28,775 nucleotides of DNA from a virus, in the IMG/VR virus record IMGVR_UViG_3300006919_000297, positions 1 to 28,775 of that record. One strand, written 5' to 3'. Each line of letters begins with the position of its first letter. The stretch's first letter is position 1. The translations under genes were made by a program, and so were the position numbers. Positions 1 through 6,723 of the stretch are shown in pieces. Below the pieces are notes generated by a model. The model saw only the letters and a program-made list of their open reading frames with translations, was not told where the DNA came from and ran no database searches.

Positions 1-795
1 AACTATTTTCTTTGCATCCTCAGAATTTTTACCAATATCATCTACAATTGCTCTTGCTCTGTCTGTAACCTCACCAACATTACCTTTCATTCCTTTGATC
101 ATAAGGTCAGCAACTGCTGCATTAAGGGCAGTCATATCACCACTACTCCAACCAGCAGTGTTATTATCAGATGCACCTCTGGGAACAGGTAAGAAAATAG
201 TTGCTATTGGACTGCCTGTGGGTTCACCACTTCTACCACCATATAAACCATCACCTAGACCACCAGGTTCATAATTAAGTATTTCAATTTTCAATGCTGC
301 TTGGTCATCTGTCAGAGTTGTTGGATAATATAATGCTGAACCAGTGAGAGTACCGATGGCACCCTCCTGATTACCTATAACTTCAATTTCAAGACTTGAA
401 GTTTTTGATTGGTCCGCAGTTTCATCAGGCACACCTTCAGTTGCTTCGGGTGAATTTATACCAGAAAGACCTTCATCTGAAAGTTGTTTCTTTACAGCAT
501 CAGATGAATTTTCATTTATAATATTTGCTCTATCTCTATCTGCTCTCCTCTGAAAATTCTCTGTAAAATAATCTTCAAACTCTGAGCTTGATAAACTTTC
601 ACCTGTTGTTCGATTAAACTTTCTTCGGAATCTAGATTCAAGATCCCAGGTTCCATTATTATTACCAGTCGCAGCAAGTTTTTCCTCACCATCAACAAAG
701 ATAAAAATCTCTGACTTTCCAGTGTCGGTATCTACTTTGGTTGTGGTTTGTATCGGAGGATTCCCGTAGGTCCTGCTAGATGTAACTGTAGCCAT
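1..795 (-). CDS. gp48-like baseplate/tail-tube cap protein (partial, C-terminus beyond left edge)
   Basis: The minus-strand frame is open from an ATG at 795 to the window edge: 265 codons without a stop. The protein starts MATVTSSRTYGNPP and has a hydrophilic first 130 residues. It then carries a segment of the form ALYYPTTL...IEILNYEP...TIFLPVPRGASDNNTAGW. A 'YYP..L...I.F..L.YEP' stretch followed by 'I.LP.P....D.N...W' is how I remember T4-type gp48 tail-tube-cap proteins of cyanophages; that family call is from memory and not certain. In T4, gp48 sits on the baseplate hub and starts the tail tube with gp54. It lies downstream of gp4 and a 115-residue gene on the same strand. A CTAAATA element overlaps the stop of the preceding gene 18 bases upstream of this ATG. 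No clear ribosome binding site is visible. Real CDS: high confidence; gp48 identity: moderate. Confidence 0.72.
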   Translation of the reverse strand, partial: MATVTSSRTYGNPPIQTTTKVDTDTGKSEIFIFVDGEEKLAATGNNNGTWDLESRFRRKFNRTTGESLSSSEFEDYFTENFQRRADRDRANIINENSSDAVKKQLSDEGLSGINSPEATEGVPDETADQSKTSSLEIEVIGNQEGAIGTLTGSALYYPTTLTDDQAALKIEILNYEPGGLGDGLYGGRSGEPTGSPIATIFLPVPRGASDNNTAGWSSGDMTALNAAVADLMIKGMKGNVGEVTDRARAIVDDIGKNSEDAKKIV

Positions 796-811
796 TACGC
801 AGGTTTTTTAT

Positions 812-1159
812 TTATTTAGTGAGGATTTTTGCATAAGGTAACGCAAGTAAGTCATCTAGTTCTTGCTTGCTTACTATGTATACTACTCCTCCTAGTTCTT
901 CCCAGGTGTATCGTCTAACCTCACCCCAATGATAGTTGATTCCTTGAAATCCCCAAGGGTATAGTTCAGTAACAGCAACTAACGGATGCTGGTCATATGT
1001 TACACCCGGAGTCTTAGCATTATATTCAAAGGTACAGAACTGCCCTGGTTCGGGAATAGGATCAGTAGTATCACTCAGTGCATCCATAATCAAGAACATC
1101 AGTTCTTCTGGATCATTAGTTTTGACGGTCTCTGGATAGATTGCTTCGATGCGGTTCAT
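812..1159 (-). CDS. conserved-looking 115-residue protein of unknown function in the gp4 operon
   Basis: I do not recognise a function. The protein is acidic, with no signal peptide or membrane segment. Its centre is rich in aromatic and turn residues: a TPGVTYDQHPLVAVTELYPW segment (about residues 50-69) followed by GF.GINYHWGEVRRYTWEE (about 71-89). It ends in a helix-like stretch, DDLLALPYAKI. Its ATG overlaps the gp4 stop by four bases (ATGA), a layout typical of translational coupling, so it is probably made together with gp4 and the downstream gp48-like protein. The position suggests a structural or assembly role, but nothing in the sequence proves it. It does not resemble T4 gp53, which is longer. 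Confidence 0.8.
   Translation of the reverse strand: MNRIEAIYPETVKTNDPEELMFLIMDALSDTTDPIPEPGQFCTFEYNAKTPGVTYDQHPLVAVTELYPWGFQGINYHWGEVRRYTWEELGGVVYIVSKQELDDLLALPYAKILTK
813..819 (-). promoter_or_regulatory. late-promoter-like element CTAAATA (minus strand)
   Basis: Read on the minus strand this is CTAAATAAATA, close to the T4 late element TATAAATA. It overlaps the stop codon of the 115-residue gene and precedes the gp48-like ATG by about 18 bases. That leaves a very short leader, so it is weaker evidence than the other copies. There is no -35-like sequence, as expected for T4-type late promoters. Confidence 0.35.
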
Positions 1160-1587
1160 CTGTATTTGATACCCAGTTCGTCTTCTGTTATAATTATGAA
1201 TTCAACTTTTCTATCAGCACAAAATTCTCTTGCTGCTTTCCATTTTGCCTGATTGACTGCATAAGTTTTCATCTCATACAGGTTCTTTCTTTTAGGTGGT
1301 TTCGTTTCTCTCTTTGGTTTGACTTCTACAATATATGTTTTTATATTTCCAGTTGCTTCTTTGACTTTCATTATGAAGTCAGGGTAATATTTATGAACCC
1401 GATTATCAACTGGACTGATGTAAGGTATTGCTAACTCTTCACTTCCCCACGTCAAAATATTTTTACTGCGGTCACAATACATACAAAACTTTCGCTCCCA
1501 GTTACTGCGACAAATAATATTGTTAGGATTGCCTGCGTATTTTTCTGGGTATGATGGTTTGTAAATACTTTTATGACTTTTGGCCAT
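1156..1587 (-). CDS. 4: head completion protein gp4 (T4 gp4-like, nuclease-fold)
   Basis: The 143-residue product matches the T4 gp4 head-completion family over its whole length. Visible hallmarks are YAGNPNNIICRSNWE.KF (about residues 17-33), an ILTWGSEELAIPY block (about 44-56), SPVDNRVHKYYPDFIMKV (about 58-75), YIVEVKPKRETKPP (about 85-98) and YAVNQAKWKAAREFC (about 108-122). The spacing E31...D69...E87-V-K89 resembles the PD-(D/E)XK nuclease core, consistent with the endonuclease-like fold proposed for this family. In T4 the protein is needed to finish DNA-filled heads before tail joining. It heads a minus-strand operon and is divergent from the tail genes to its right. A CTAAATA element on the minus strand lies 22 bases upstream of the ATG. 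Length agrees with the family. Confidence 0.93.
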   Translation of the reverse strand: MAKSHKSIYKPSYPEKYAGNPNNIICRSNWERKFCMYCDRSKNILTWGSEELAIPYISPVDNRVHKYYPDFIMKVKEATGNIKTYIVEVKPKRETKPPKRKNLYEMKTYAVNQAKWKAAREFCADRKVEFIIITEDELGIKYR

Positions 1588-1609
1588 ACATAATATATAC
1601 CAGTAAATC

Positions 1610-1616
1610 TATTTAG
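1610..1616 (-). promoter_or_regulatory. late-promoter-like element CTAAATA upstream of gp4
   Basis: The minus strand reads TCTAAATAGA here, 22 bases upstream of the gp4 start codon. The gap between the divergent gp4 and tail-tube-fold genes is only 29 bases (1588-1616), so promoters for both directions must overlap the genes themselves. On the plus strand the gap holds only A/T-rich sequence (TAATATATACC) with no clear element. Confidence 0.45.
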
Positions 1617-2189
1617 ATGACTAGACCAAGGTCAGTAGCAGAAATCAAAGCAAAGTTATTGAGACCAGCAACTACAAATCACTTCTCTGTGAATATCACT
1701 CTTCCATCAGGATTGAGAGAAATTTTACCCAGTTATAACCAAGATGATTTGAACTTGATGTGTTCCGATGCATCTCTTCCTGGTCATAGGTTAGCAACAT
1801 TTGAAGCAACCAATGATAGGTATGGTGTTACTGAGAGACACGCATATAGAAAAGTTCACGATGATGAGATGAGCCTCACATTCTACGTGGATGAAGAGAA
1901 GTATCTTCCCATAAGAGTGTTTGAAGGTTGGATGGCATTTATTACAAATGAAGCTGATAATTCAGGAGACTATAACTATTCATATAAGGTAAAGTATCCT
2001 AGAGAATATAGAAGTTTTATGGAAATATATAAATTTGAGAAAGATTATGATACCTCTGTGATGTATCAGTTCTATGATTGTTACCCAACTTCAATTGCAT
2101 CAACACCAGTATCATATTCAGATCAGAATAGTCTGCTGAAATATACAGTTGGATTCTCTTATATCAAGTATAGAACATTCATACAATGA
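1617..2189 (+). CDS. tail-tube-fold protein, gp54-like baseplate tail-tube initiator
   Basis: The 190-residue product has the layout of the T4 gp19/gp54 tail-tube fold. A strand-rich start (TNHFSVNITLPSG) leads to the CSDASLPGHRLATFEA motif (about residues 49-64). Then come DDEMSLTFYVDEE (about 82-94), a helix IRVFEGWMAFI (about 98-108), and a closing YQFYDCYPTSIASTPVSYS...LLKYTVGFSYIKYRT (about 151-187). The 'C.P..I....VSY......L.Y.V.F.Y' ending is shared with gp54 and gp19. At 190 residues it is shorter than T4 gp54 (about 320) and close to tube-protein size. Because it neighbours gp26 and the hub genes, I favour the tube initiator over the major tube protein. It is the first gene of the plus-strand tail operon and starts right after the divergent gp4 promoter region. 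Confidence 0.72.
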   Translation: MTRPRSVAEIKAKLLRPATTNHFSVNITLPSGLREILPSYNQDDLNLMCSDASLPGHRLATFEATNDRYGVTERHAYRKVHDDEMSLTFYVDEEKYLPIRVFEGWMAFITNEADNSGDYNYSYKVKYPREYRSFMEIYKFEKDYDTSVMYQFYDCYPTSIASTPVSYSDQNSLLKYTVGFSYIKYRTFIQ

Positions 2190-2191
2190 TA

Positions 2192-2198
2192 CTAAATA
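2192..2198 (+). promoter_or_regulatory. late-promoter-like element CTAAATA upstream of gp26
   Basis: ACTAAATAAAA lies just after the stop of the tail-tube-fold gene, 28 bases before the gp26 ATG. The same motif at nearly the same distance recurs before the 2056-residue fibre gene, which supports a shared late-promoter role resembling T4 TATAAATA. A TATAGGT stretch before the ATG may act as a weak ribosome binding site. Confidence 0.5.
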
Positions 2199-2226
2199 AA
2201 ATCAAATGAAATGTTTATAGGTCATT

Positions 2227-2946
2227 ATGCCTTTACCAAAGATTGCTACACCAACTTATGAACTTGAGTTGCCTTCATCAGAAAAAACGATTAAATACAG
2301 ACCCTTCCTTGTAAAAGAAGAGAAACTTCTTGTGATTGCATTGGAGAGTGAGGACAATAAGCAAATCACTACAGCAGTCAAGAGTGTTATTCAAAACTGT
2401 ATTTTGACTAGAGGAATCAAAGTAGAGCAACTGCCTACGTTTGATATTGAATTCTTGTTTCTAAACATTCGCGGCAAGTCTGTTGGTGAAGAACTTGAAG
2501 TGAATCTTATCTGTCCTGATGATGGTAAGACACAAGTATCTGTCTGGTTAGACCTGGATGATATCAAAGTATTCAAACCAGAAGGTCACGACAAGTGTAT
2601 CAAACTTGACGATACCATTGCAATGGAGATGAAGTATCCATCACTGGAACAGTTTATCTCTAACAACTTTGACTTCACGGATAAGAATGCGATGGATCAA
2701 TCGTTTGAATTGATCGCATCTTGTATTGATAAGGTGTTCACTGAAGAAGAGGTGTGGGCAGCAGCAGATTGCACCAAGAAAGAAATCAAAGAATTTGTTG
2801 AGTCAATGAACTCTTCGCAGTTCAAGAAGATTGAGAAGTTCTTTGAGACAATGCCTAAACTGTCTCATAAACTTACGATCAAGAACCCTAAGACTAAAGT
2901 AGAAAGTGATGTCATCCTGGAGGGACTTGCATCTTTTTTCGCGTAG
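2227..2946 (+). CDS. 26: baseplate hub / tail assembly protein gp26
   Basis: The 239-residue protein belongs to the T4 gp26 (T4_baseplate) family. Hallmarks are the N-terminal YELELPSSEKTIKYRPFLVK followed by EEKLLVIALES (about residues 11-41) and the VIQNCILTRGI segment (about 54-64). Also present are FDIEFLFLNIRGKSVGEELEV (about 72-92), a cysteine-containing CPDDGKT (about 96-102), and the C-terminal FFETMPKLSHKLTIKNPKT...VILEGLASFF (about 205-238). T4 gp26 takes part in hub assembly. By position, just before tape-measure-like genes, it occupies the place of the tail assembly chaperone in other phages. It ends TTT TTC GCG TAG, so only one alanine follows the slippery phenylalanine codons; see the frameshift entry. 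A CTAAATA element precedes it. Length is close to T4 gp26 (208). Confidence 0.93.
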   Translation: MPLPKIATPTYELELPSSEKTIKYRPFLVKEEKLLVIALESEDNKQITTAVKSVIQNCILTRGIKVEQLPTFDIEFLFLNIRGKSVGEELEVNLICPDDGKTQVSVWLDLDDIKVFKPEGHDKCIKLDDTIAMEMKYPSLEQFISNNFDFTDKNAMDQSFELIASCIDKVFTEEEVWAAADCTKKEIKEFVESMNSSQFKKIEKFFETMPKLSHKLTIKNPKTKVESDVILEGLASFFA

Positions 2947-2967
2947 CCCTGATCCATATGGATCTGG
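2919..2967 (+). promoter_or_regulatory. programmed -1 ribosomal frameshift signal at the end of gp26
   Basis: Three parts line up as in classical bacterial -1 sites such as dnaX. (1) A Shine-Dalgarno-like GGAGGG lies at 2919-2924. (2) Nine bases later is the heptamer T TTT TTC at 2934-2940, exactly in gp26 phase (X XXY YYZ), where both Phe tRNAs can re-pair with TTT TTT after slipping back. (3) A hairpin follows, with the stem GATCC/GGATC around an ATAT loop (2951-2964), extendable by CC/GG across a T-T mismatch to 2948-2967, beginning 7-10 bases after the heptamer. The gp26 stop codon follows at 2944. The frame entered is open to 3122. Sequence parts are seen directly; function is inferred. 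Confidence 0.72.
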
Positions 2968-3122
2968 AAAACTACTATCGTCTAAACTTTGCCTTGGTGC
3001 AGTACCATAAATATTCATTGACTGAAATTGAAAATCTTATTCCTTGGGAACGAGACATTTATGTTGGTTTATTAGAATCGCATCTTGAAGATGAAAAACT
3101 AAAACAACAGCAAAATGGTTGA
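2958..3122 (+). CDS. C-terminal extension of gp26 made by -1 frameshifting (tail assembly chaperone, gpT-like); also a possible 54-residue stand-alone ORF
   Basis: This frame is -1 relative to gp26 and is open without interruption from the slip site. After slipping, the first new codon is CGC at 2940, and 60 codons follow to TGA 3120-3122. The predicted fusion is about 298 residues, joining the gp26 ending GLASFF to RVALIHMDLENYYRLN. An internal ATG at 2958 would give 54 residues, but it lies inside the hairpin and has no good ribosome binding site. The product is helical and acidic, with a compact YHKYSLTEIENLIPWERDIY segment and a charged tail EDEKLKQQQ. This shape and its place directly before the tape-measure-like gene parallel the T part of lambda gpG/gpGT chaperones. 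Its last eight bases overlap the start of the next gene. Whether T4 gp51 is related I cannot tell. Confidence 0.68.
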   Translation: MDLENYYRLNFALVQYHKYSLTEIENLIPWERDIYVGLLESHLEDEKLKQQQNG

Positions 3123-6100
3123 CTATAAGATAGAACCCCCTTATGAAGCACTAGACAAAGACCGTCCTTGGTATACTGCTAAGGTTGGTGTAACCACTTG
3201 GAATATTCTCAAGGCAAAATTGACCGGTGGTACTGAACCTGGTGGTACATCATATGCATCAACAGTCAATCTATCTGATGAAGATGCTGATAAACTCATA
3301 GAAAATATGAAGAAGGATCCTAGAGGGTATCCTCAATTTGATGATGGTGGCGGGGGAATGAAATTCTATGAAAATTATGAGAAGTATCAGGCGTGGTTAG
3401 TAGAACAATACTTGGGCAAACCAGTAGAACAAGAAGAAGAGGAAGAGTTAGAAGAAGATATTCCAGAGGGACTTGACGATCTGTTAGGTTCTATACAAGA
3501 AGATGATGAAGAAATACCAGCAGGACTTGATGACCTTCTAGGATCTATTCAAGAACCAAAAGTAACTACTATAAAATCATCTGCGATTGTACCTACCAAA
3601 TTTCTTGGCGAAAGGTATGAGAAGTATCGTGATGAGTTGATAGCAGAAGGCACCATTGAAGGTGAGCAACTGACTGGCGAAGAAAGAAAAGAAGGATTCA
3701 AAACAAGAAACGATCCTAATAAATTTGGTACATTCATTGAAAATTTTCTAAACCGAAAGAAAAAATCTGATGAGGTAGAGACTGCTGGTGGTGGTGCAGT
3801 TATAGTAACAAAACAACTTATAGACCCAGATAAGATTGTTCCTCTGGAAGAAGATGATGATGGTTTAGATTCAGTAACAAAAAAACTTGATGAACTTCTT
3901 GCTACGGTCAAAGAAGGTTTCAAGTTAGAAGAAGATAAAGCAGAGTCAGATAGAAAAGCAGAAGAAAAGAAAAAGAGAAAGAAGACAGAAAAAGAATTAG
4001 AAACCAGTAAGGAATCTTTTTTAGGTAAAGCAGCAAAGCAAATAATCAAACCAGTCAAGAGTTTACTTGATAAGATATTTGGTTTCTTGAAGACTCTCTT
4101 ATTAGGCAAGGCATTGATGTCCTTGATTGATTGGATTGCTAACCCAGAGAACAGAGGAAAGATTGATACTATCTTCAGGTTCTTCAAGGATTGGTGGCCT
4201 ACCTTACTTGGTGCTTACATACTATTTGGTACGTCATTTGGTAAATTTGTACGGTCAATCATTGGACTGACTGCTAGATTTACTAAGAAAATACTTACTA
4301 AGGCATTACCATCTCTACTGAAAGCAGCAAAAGCAAATCCAATTGCTGCTGCTGGTCTTGCTGTTGTAGGCACTGCTGCTGTAGGTGGTATTGCACAGTC
4401 AATGACGCCATCTAATGACCCCGAAGCAGAGGAAGGTCAGTCACAACTAGACGATACTCAAGACTTTGGCGGTATCACTGGTGCTCCCATCAGTGGTGAT
4501 ATGCTTGGGTTCCAAGGTGGCGGCGAAGTCAAAGGTAAACCCGGCATTGACCAGAACCCTGCTATGCTCACTGATGGTGAGTTTGTAATGAGCAAGGGTG
4601 CCGTTCAGAAGTATGGACTTGATACATTAGAGGCAATGAATGCTGCTGGAGGCGGCACCAATATGCCTAAGATAATGAACAAGATTACCTATGCTGCTGG
4701 TGGTGGTTTGATTGGTGAGAGAAAAGGTGATAAGTATGAGAAACCATTACCAGAACCAGTAGCATTAGCAATGGATGGTGGTGGAGAAAGTTTCAATATA
4801 TTCAATCCAATGTCCTGGTTTAGGGGTGATGCACAGAAGGCAACCAAAGGCGAACTACAAGATGTAAGTAACGACACTCTTGCTGGTAAATTATATAACA
4901 GAAGAAAGAAACAAGAAGAAGCAATGAAGATGCTTCGTGGTTATGATGGAGGTGGCGAAGTTAAAGGTGGTAGCAGTTTCAACATATTCAATCCAATGTC
5001 TTGGTTCAGTGGTGATGCACAGAAAGCGACTGATGGTAAGTTAGATAATGTGAGCAATAATACTCTTGCTGGGAAGTTATATAATAGAAGGAAACAACAA
5101 GAAGAAGCAATGAAGATGCTTCGTGGTTATGATGGAGGTGGTGAAGTTGAACAGACACCTATTGAGAAGATGGAGTTCAACCCTAGCAATTATTTCCAAG
5201 GTGATAATGTATACAGTAGTAAGAGAATTGTAAACCCAGGTCAAACAGGTAAGAGTTTCTTTGTTAGATACGCACAGAATGATGATGGAAGCATAGAAGT
5301 TAGACAAGTCAATAAGGTTGTAAAGGATGGTAATATCTTCAATGGATTTACTCCTGACCTTACAGGAGTCAAACCTGGTTCAGAAGAGTTCCAAAAGGTA
5401 GTTGGTTCCGCCAATACTAAAAATATAATTGAAAATGAACTAAAAGATAGAGCAAAATTTACCACTAGAAGTTCAAGTGTTTCAAAAGAAATGAAACCTG
5501 AACGTGATAAAGTAAATGCTTGGATAAAGGGTGGTAGAAATCTAACCGTCAGTCCACACGCTATGGTTGGATATGATTACAACCAATCATATCAAACAAC
5601 TAAACAAGCATTTGCAGATAGAGGTGTTGAAGGTAAGAAAGGAGAAGAGTTATCTGCATCGGCAGCAGCACAACTTGCTATGCCTACTCTTGAGGATGAT
5701 AAGACTGTGTTACCTACATCTGATGAGTCACGCATCTCTACTGATACTGTAAATCAATATACTGTTGCTAAAACACCACAGAAACAAGATAATAAACCAG
5801 AGAGTGCTCTTGATATCATTAAGAATTACTTGATGGCGGGTTTGAGTATGAGTGGTGAAAAAAAGAAAGATAAAAAGGAAGACAACTCACTGGGTGAAAT
5901 TATCACTGGGGAGACTCAAGAGAAAGAAACCAGACTTACAAGTCCAAGTGCAGGGTATGGTAGTCAGGGTAGTAAGATTGCAGGTAATCTTGGCAAATAT
6001 ATTGAACAGAATCTGGTGTCTGCTGCGAAAGCATCTGATGGTTATGGAGACTACAATAAAATTACAGAACACCCAGACTTTGGTGGTGTTGTAGGTAGAC

Positions 6101-6723
6101 ACGCCACAGGTTCATATCATGATGATGGTAGAGCACTTGATATTGGTGCATATACAAATGAACAGGGTAAGATTGTAAAGGTCATAAACGAATTCAATAG
6201 AAAGAATAGCGTCAGACCAGCAGAGTTGATTACTGGTAGACAGTTCCAGGGCACTACGATGGTTGACCCTGGTGGACATAGTGACCACGTTCACGTTGCA
6301 TATAGTAGTGGTGGCGAAGTCAAAGGTAAACCTGGTATCGATAAGAACCCGGCTATGTTGAGCAAGGGTGAGATTGTTATGAACAATGAGGCAGTACAAG
6401 GTGTTGGTAAACAAAATCTACTTGCTGCTAACAAATATTATGGTGGACAGGATGCAAACAAACCCAAGATTGTAAAGGGTACAATGCACGCCGCTAGTGG
6501 TGGATATGTTCCTGGTCCTGCTCCTGCAATGGTTGGTGATAAGAGTGTGAAGTCTACACCGATTACCCCATTGAATAGGTCGAAACCAAAGGTTACTTTT
6601 GTTGACCTTGGTTCTGATACTGAGACTATTGGTCCTACTGGTGGTGCTGAATCATCTATTCCAGCATTCAGTGCTGCTTCTAGATCAAGAACTAAACTCA
6701 ACACACTGGGGATTAATCTCTGA
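3115..6723 (+). CDS. tape-measure-like tail protein with C-terminal M15-type peptidase domain
   Basis: The 1202-residue protein directly follows the chaperone genes, the usual slot for a tail tape measure. Residues 1-320 are charged and repetitive, with two copies of a 'G.DDLLGSIQE' unit near 117 and 136 and a Lys/Glu-rich coil near 270-300. Hydrophobic stretches follow (about 325-380 and 400-440: FGFLKTLLLGKALMSLIDW, PIAAAGLAVVGTAAVGGIAQ). Two 'GGEVKGKPGID.NPAML..GE.VM' motifs appear near 470 and 1065, a pattern seen at tape-measure C-terminal regions. Between them lie a 62-residue tandem repeat (about 559-680) and, at about 983-1064, an M15-like zinc peptidase domain with SYHDDGRALDIG (H1002, D1009) and GHSDHVHVAY (H1058, H1060). 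Such a domain would cleave peptidoglycan peptides during DNA entry. The stop overlaps the next ATG (TGATG). Tape-measure role: inferred. Confidence 0.75.
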   Translation: MVDYKIEPPYEALDKDRPWYTAKVGVTTWNILKAKLTGGTEPGGTSYASTVNLSDEDADKLIENMKKDPRGYPQFDDGGGGMKFYENYEKYQAWLVEQYLGKPVEQEEEEELEEDIPEGLDDLLGSIQEDDEEIPAGLDDLLGSIQEPKVTTIKSSAIVPTKFLGERYEKYRDELIAEGTIEGEQLTGEERKEGFKTRNDPNKFGTFIENFLNRKKKSDEVETAGGGAVIVTKQLIDPDKIVPLEEDDDGLDSVTKKLDELLATVKEGFKLEEDKAESDRKAEEKKKRKKTEKELETSKESFLGKAAKQIIKPVKSLLDKIFGFLKTLLLGKALMSLIDWIANPENRGKIDTIFRFFKDWWPTLLGAYILFGTSFGKFVRSIIGLTARFTKKILTKALPSLLKAAKANPIAAAGLAVVGTAAVGGIAQSMTPSNDPEAEEGQSQLDDTQDFGGITGAPISGDMLGFQGGGEVKGKPGIDQNPAMLTDGEFVMSKGAVQKYGLDTLEAMNAAGGGTNMPKIMNKITYAAGGGLIGERKGDKYEKPLPEPVALAMDGGGESFNIFNPMSWFRGDAQKATKGELQDVSNDTLAGKLYNRRKKQEEAMKMLRGYDGGGEVKGGSSFNIFNPMSWFSGDAQKATDGKLDNVSNNTLAGKLYNRRKQQEEAMKMLRGYDGGGEVEQTPIEKMEFNPSNYFQGDNVYSSKRIVNPGQTGKSFFVRYAQNDDGSIEVRQVNKVVKDGNIFNGFTPDLTGVKPGSEEFQKVVGSANTKNIIENELKDRAKFTTRSSSVSKEMKPERDKVNAWIKGGRNLTVSPHAMVGYDYNQSYQTTKQAFADRGVEGKKGEELSASAAAQLAMPTLEDDKTVLPTSDESRISTDTVNQYTVAKTPQKQDNKPESALDIIKNYLMAGLSMSGEKKKDKKEDNSLGEIITGETQEKETRLTSPSAGYGSQGSKIAGNLGKYIEQNLVSAAKASDGYGDYNKITEHPDFGGVVGRHATGSYHDDGRALDIGAYTNEQGKIVKVINEFNRKNSVRPAELITGRQFQGTTMVDPGGHSDHVHVAYSSGGEVKGKPGIDKNPAMLSKGEIVMNNEAVQGVGKQNLLAANKYYGGQDANKPKIVKGTMHAASGGYVPGPAPAMVGDKSVKSTPITPLNRSKPKVTFVDLGSDTETIGPTGGAESSIPAFSAASRSRTKLNTLGINL
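4789..5148 (+). repeat. tandem duplication, period 186 bp, inside the first tape-measure-like gene
   Basis: Two in-frame units of 62 codons start at 4789 and 4975; similarity stops near 5148. Each begins SFNIFNPMSWF.GDAQKAT and ends KMLRGYDGGGEV. DNA differences are mostly at third positions (for example tcctgg/tcttgg, gaagcaatgaagatgcttcg identical), so this is an older duplication kept under selection rather than an assembly artefact. Confidence 0.9.

Noticed and set aside
2951-2964. GATCCATATGGATC palindrome as a restriction-related or operator site
   Set aside because: Its place just downstream of the slippery heptamer makes a role as an RNA hairpin in frameshifting the better explanation.
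3007-3013. ATAAATA inside the frameshift extension as a late promoter
   Set aside because: It is over 100 bases from the next start codon and lies within coding sequence; spacing does not match the other copies.
3549-4187. 212-residue minus-strand ORF
   Set aside because: Ser/Phe-rich translation is the mirror of the Lys/Glu-rich coil in the tape-measure-like gene; it lies wholly inside a well-supported gene.
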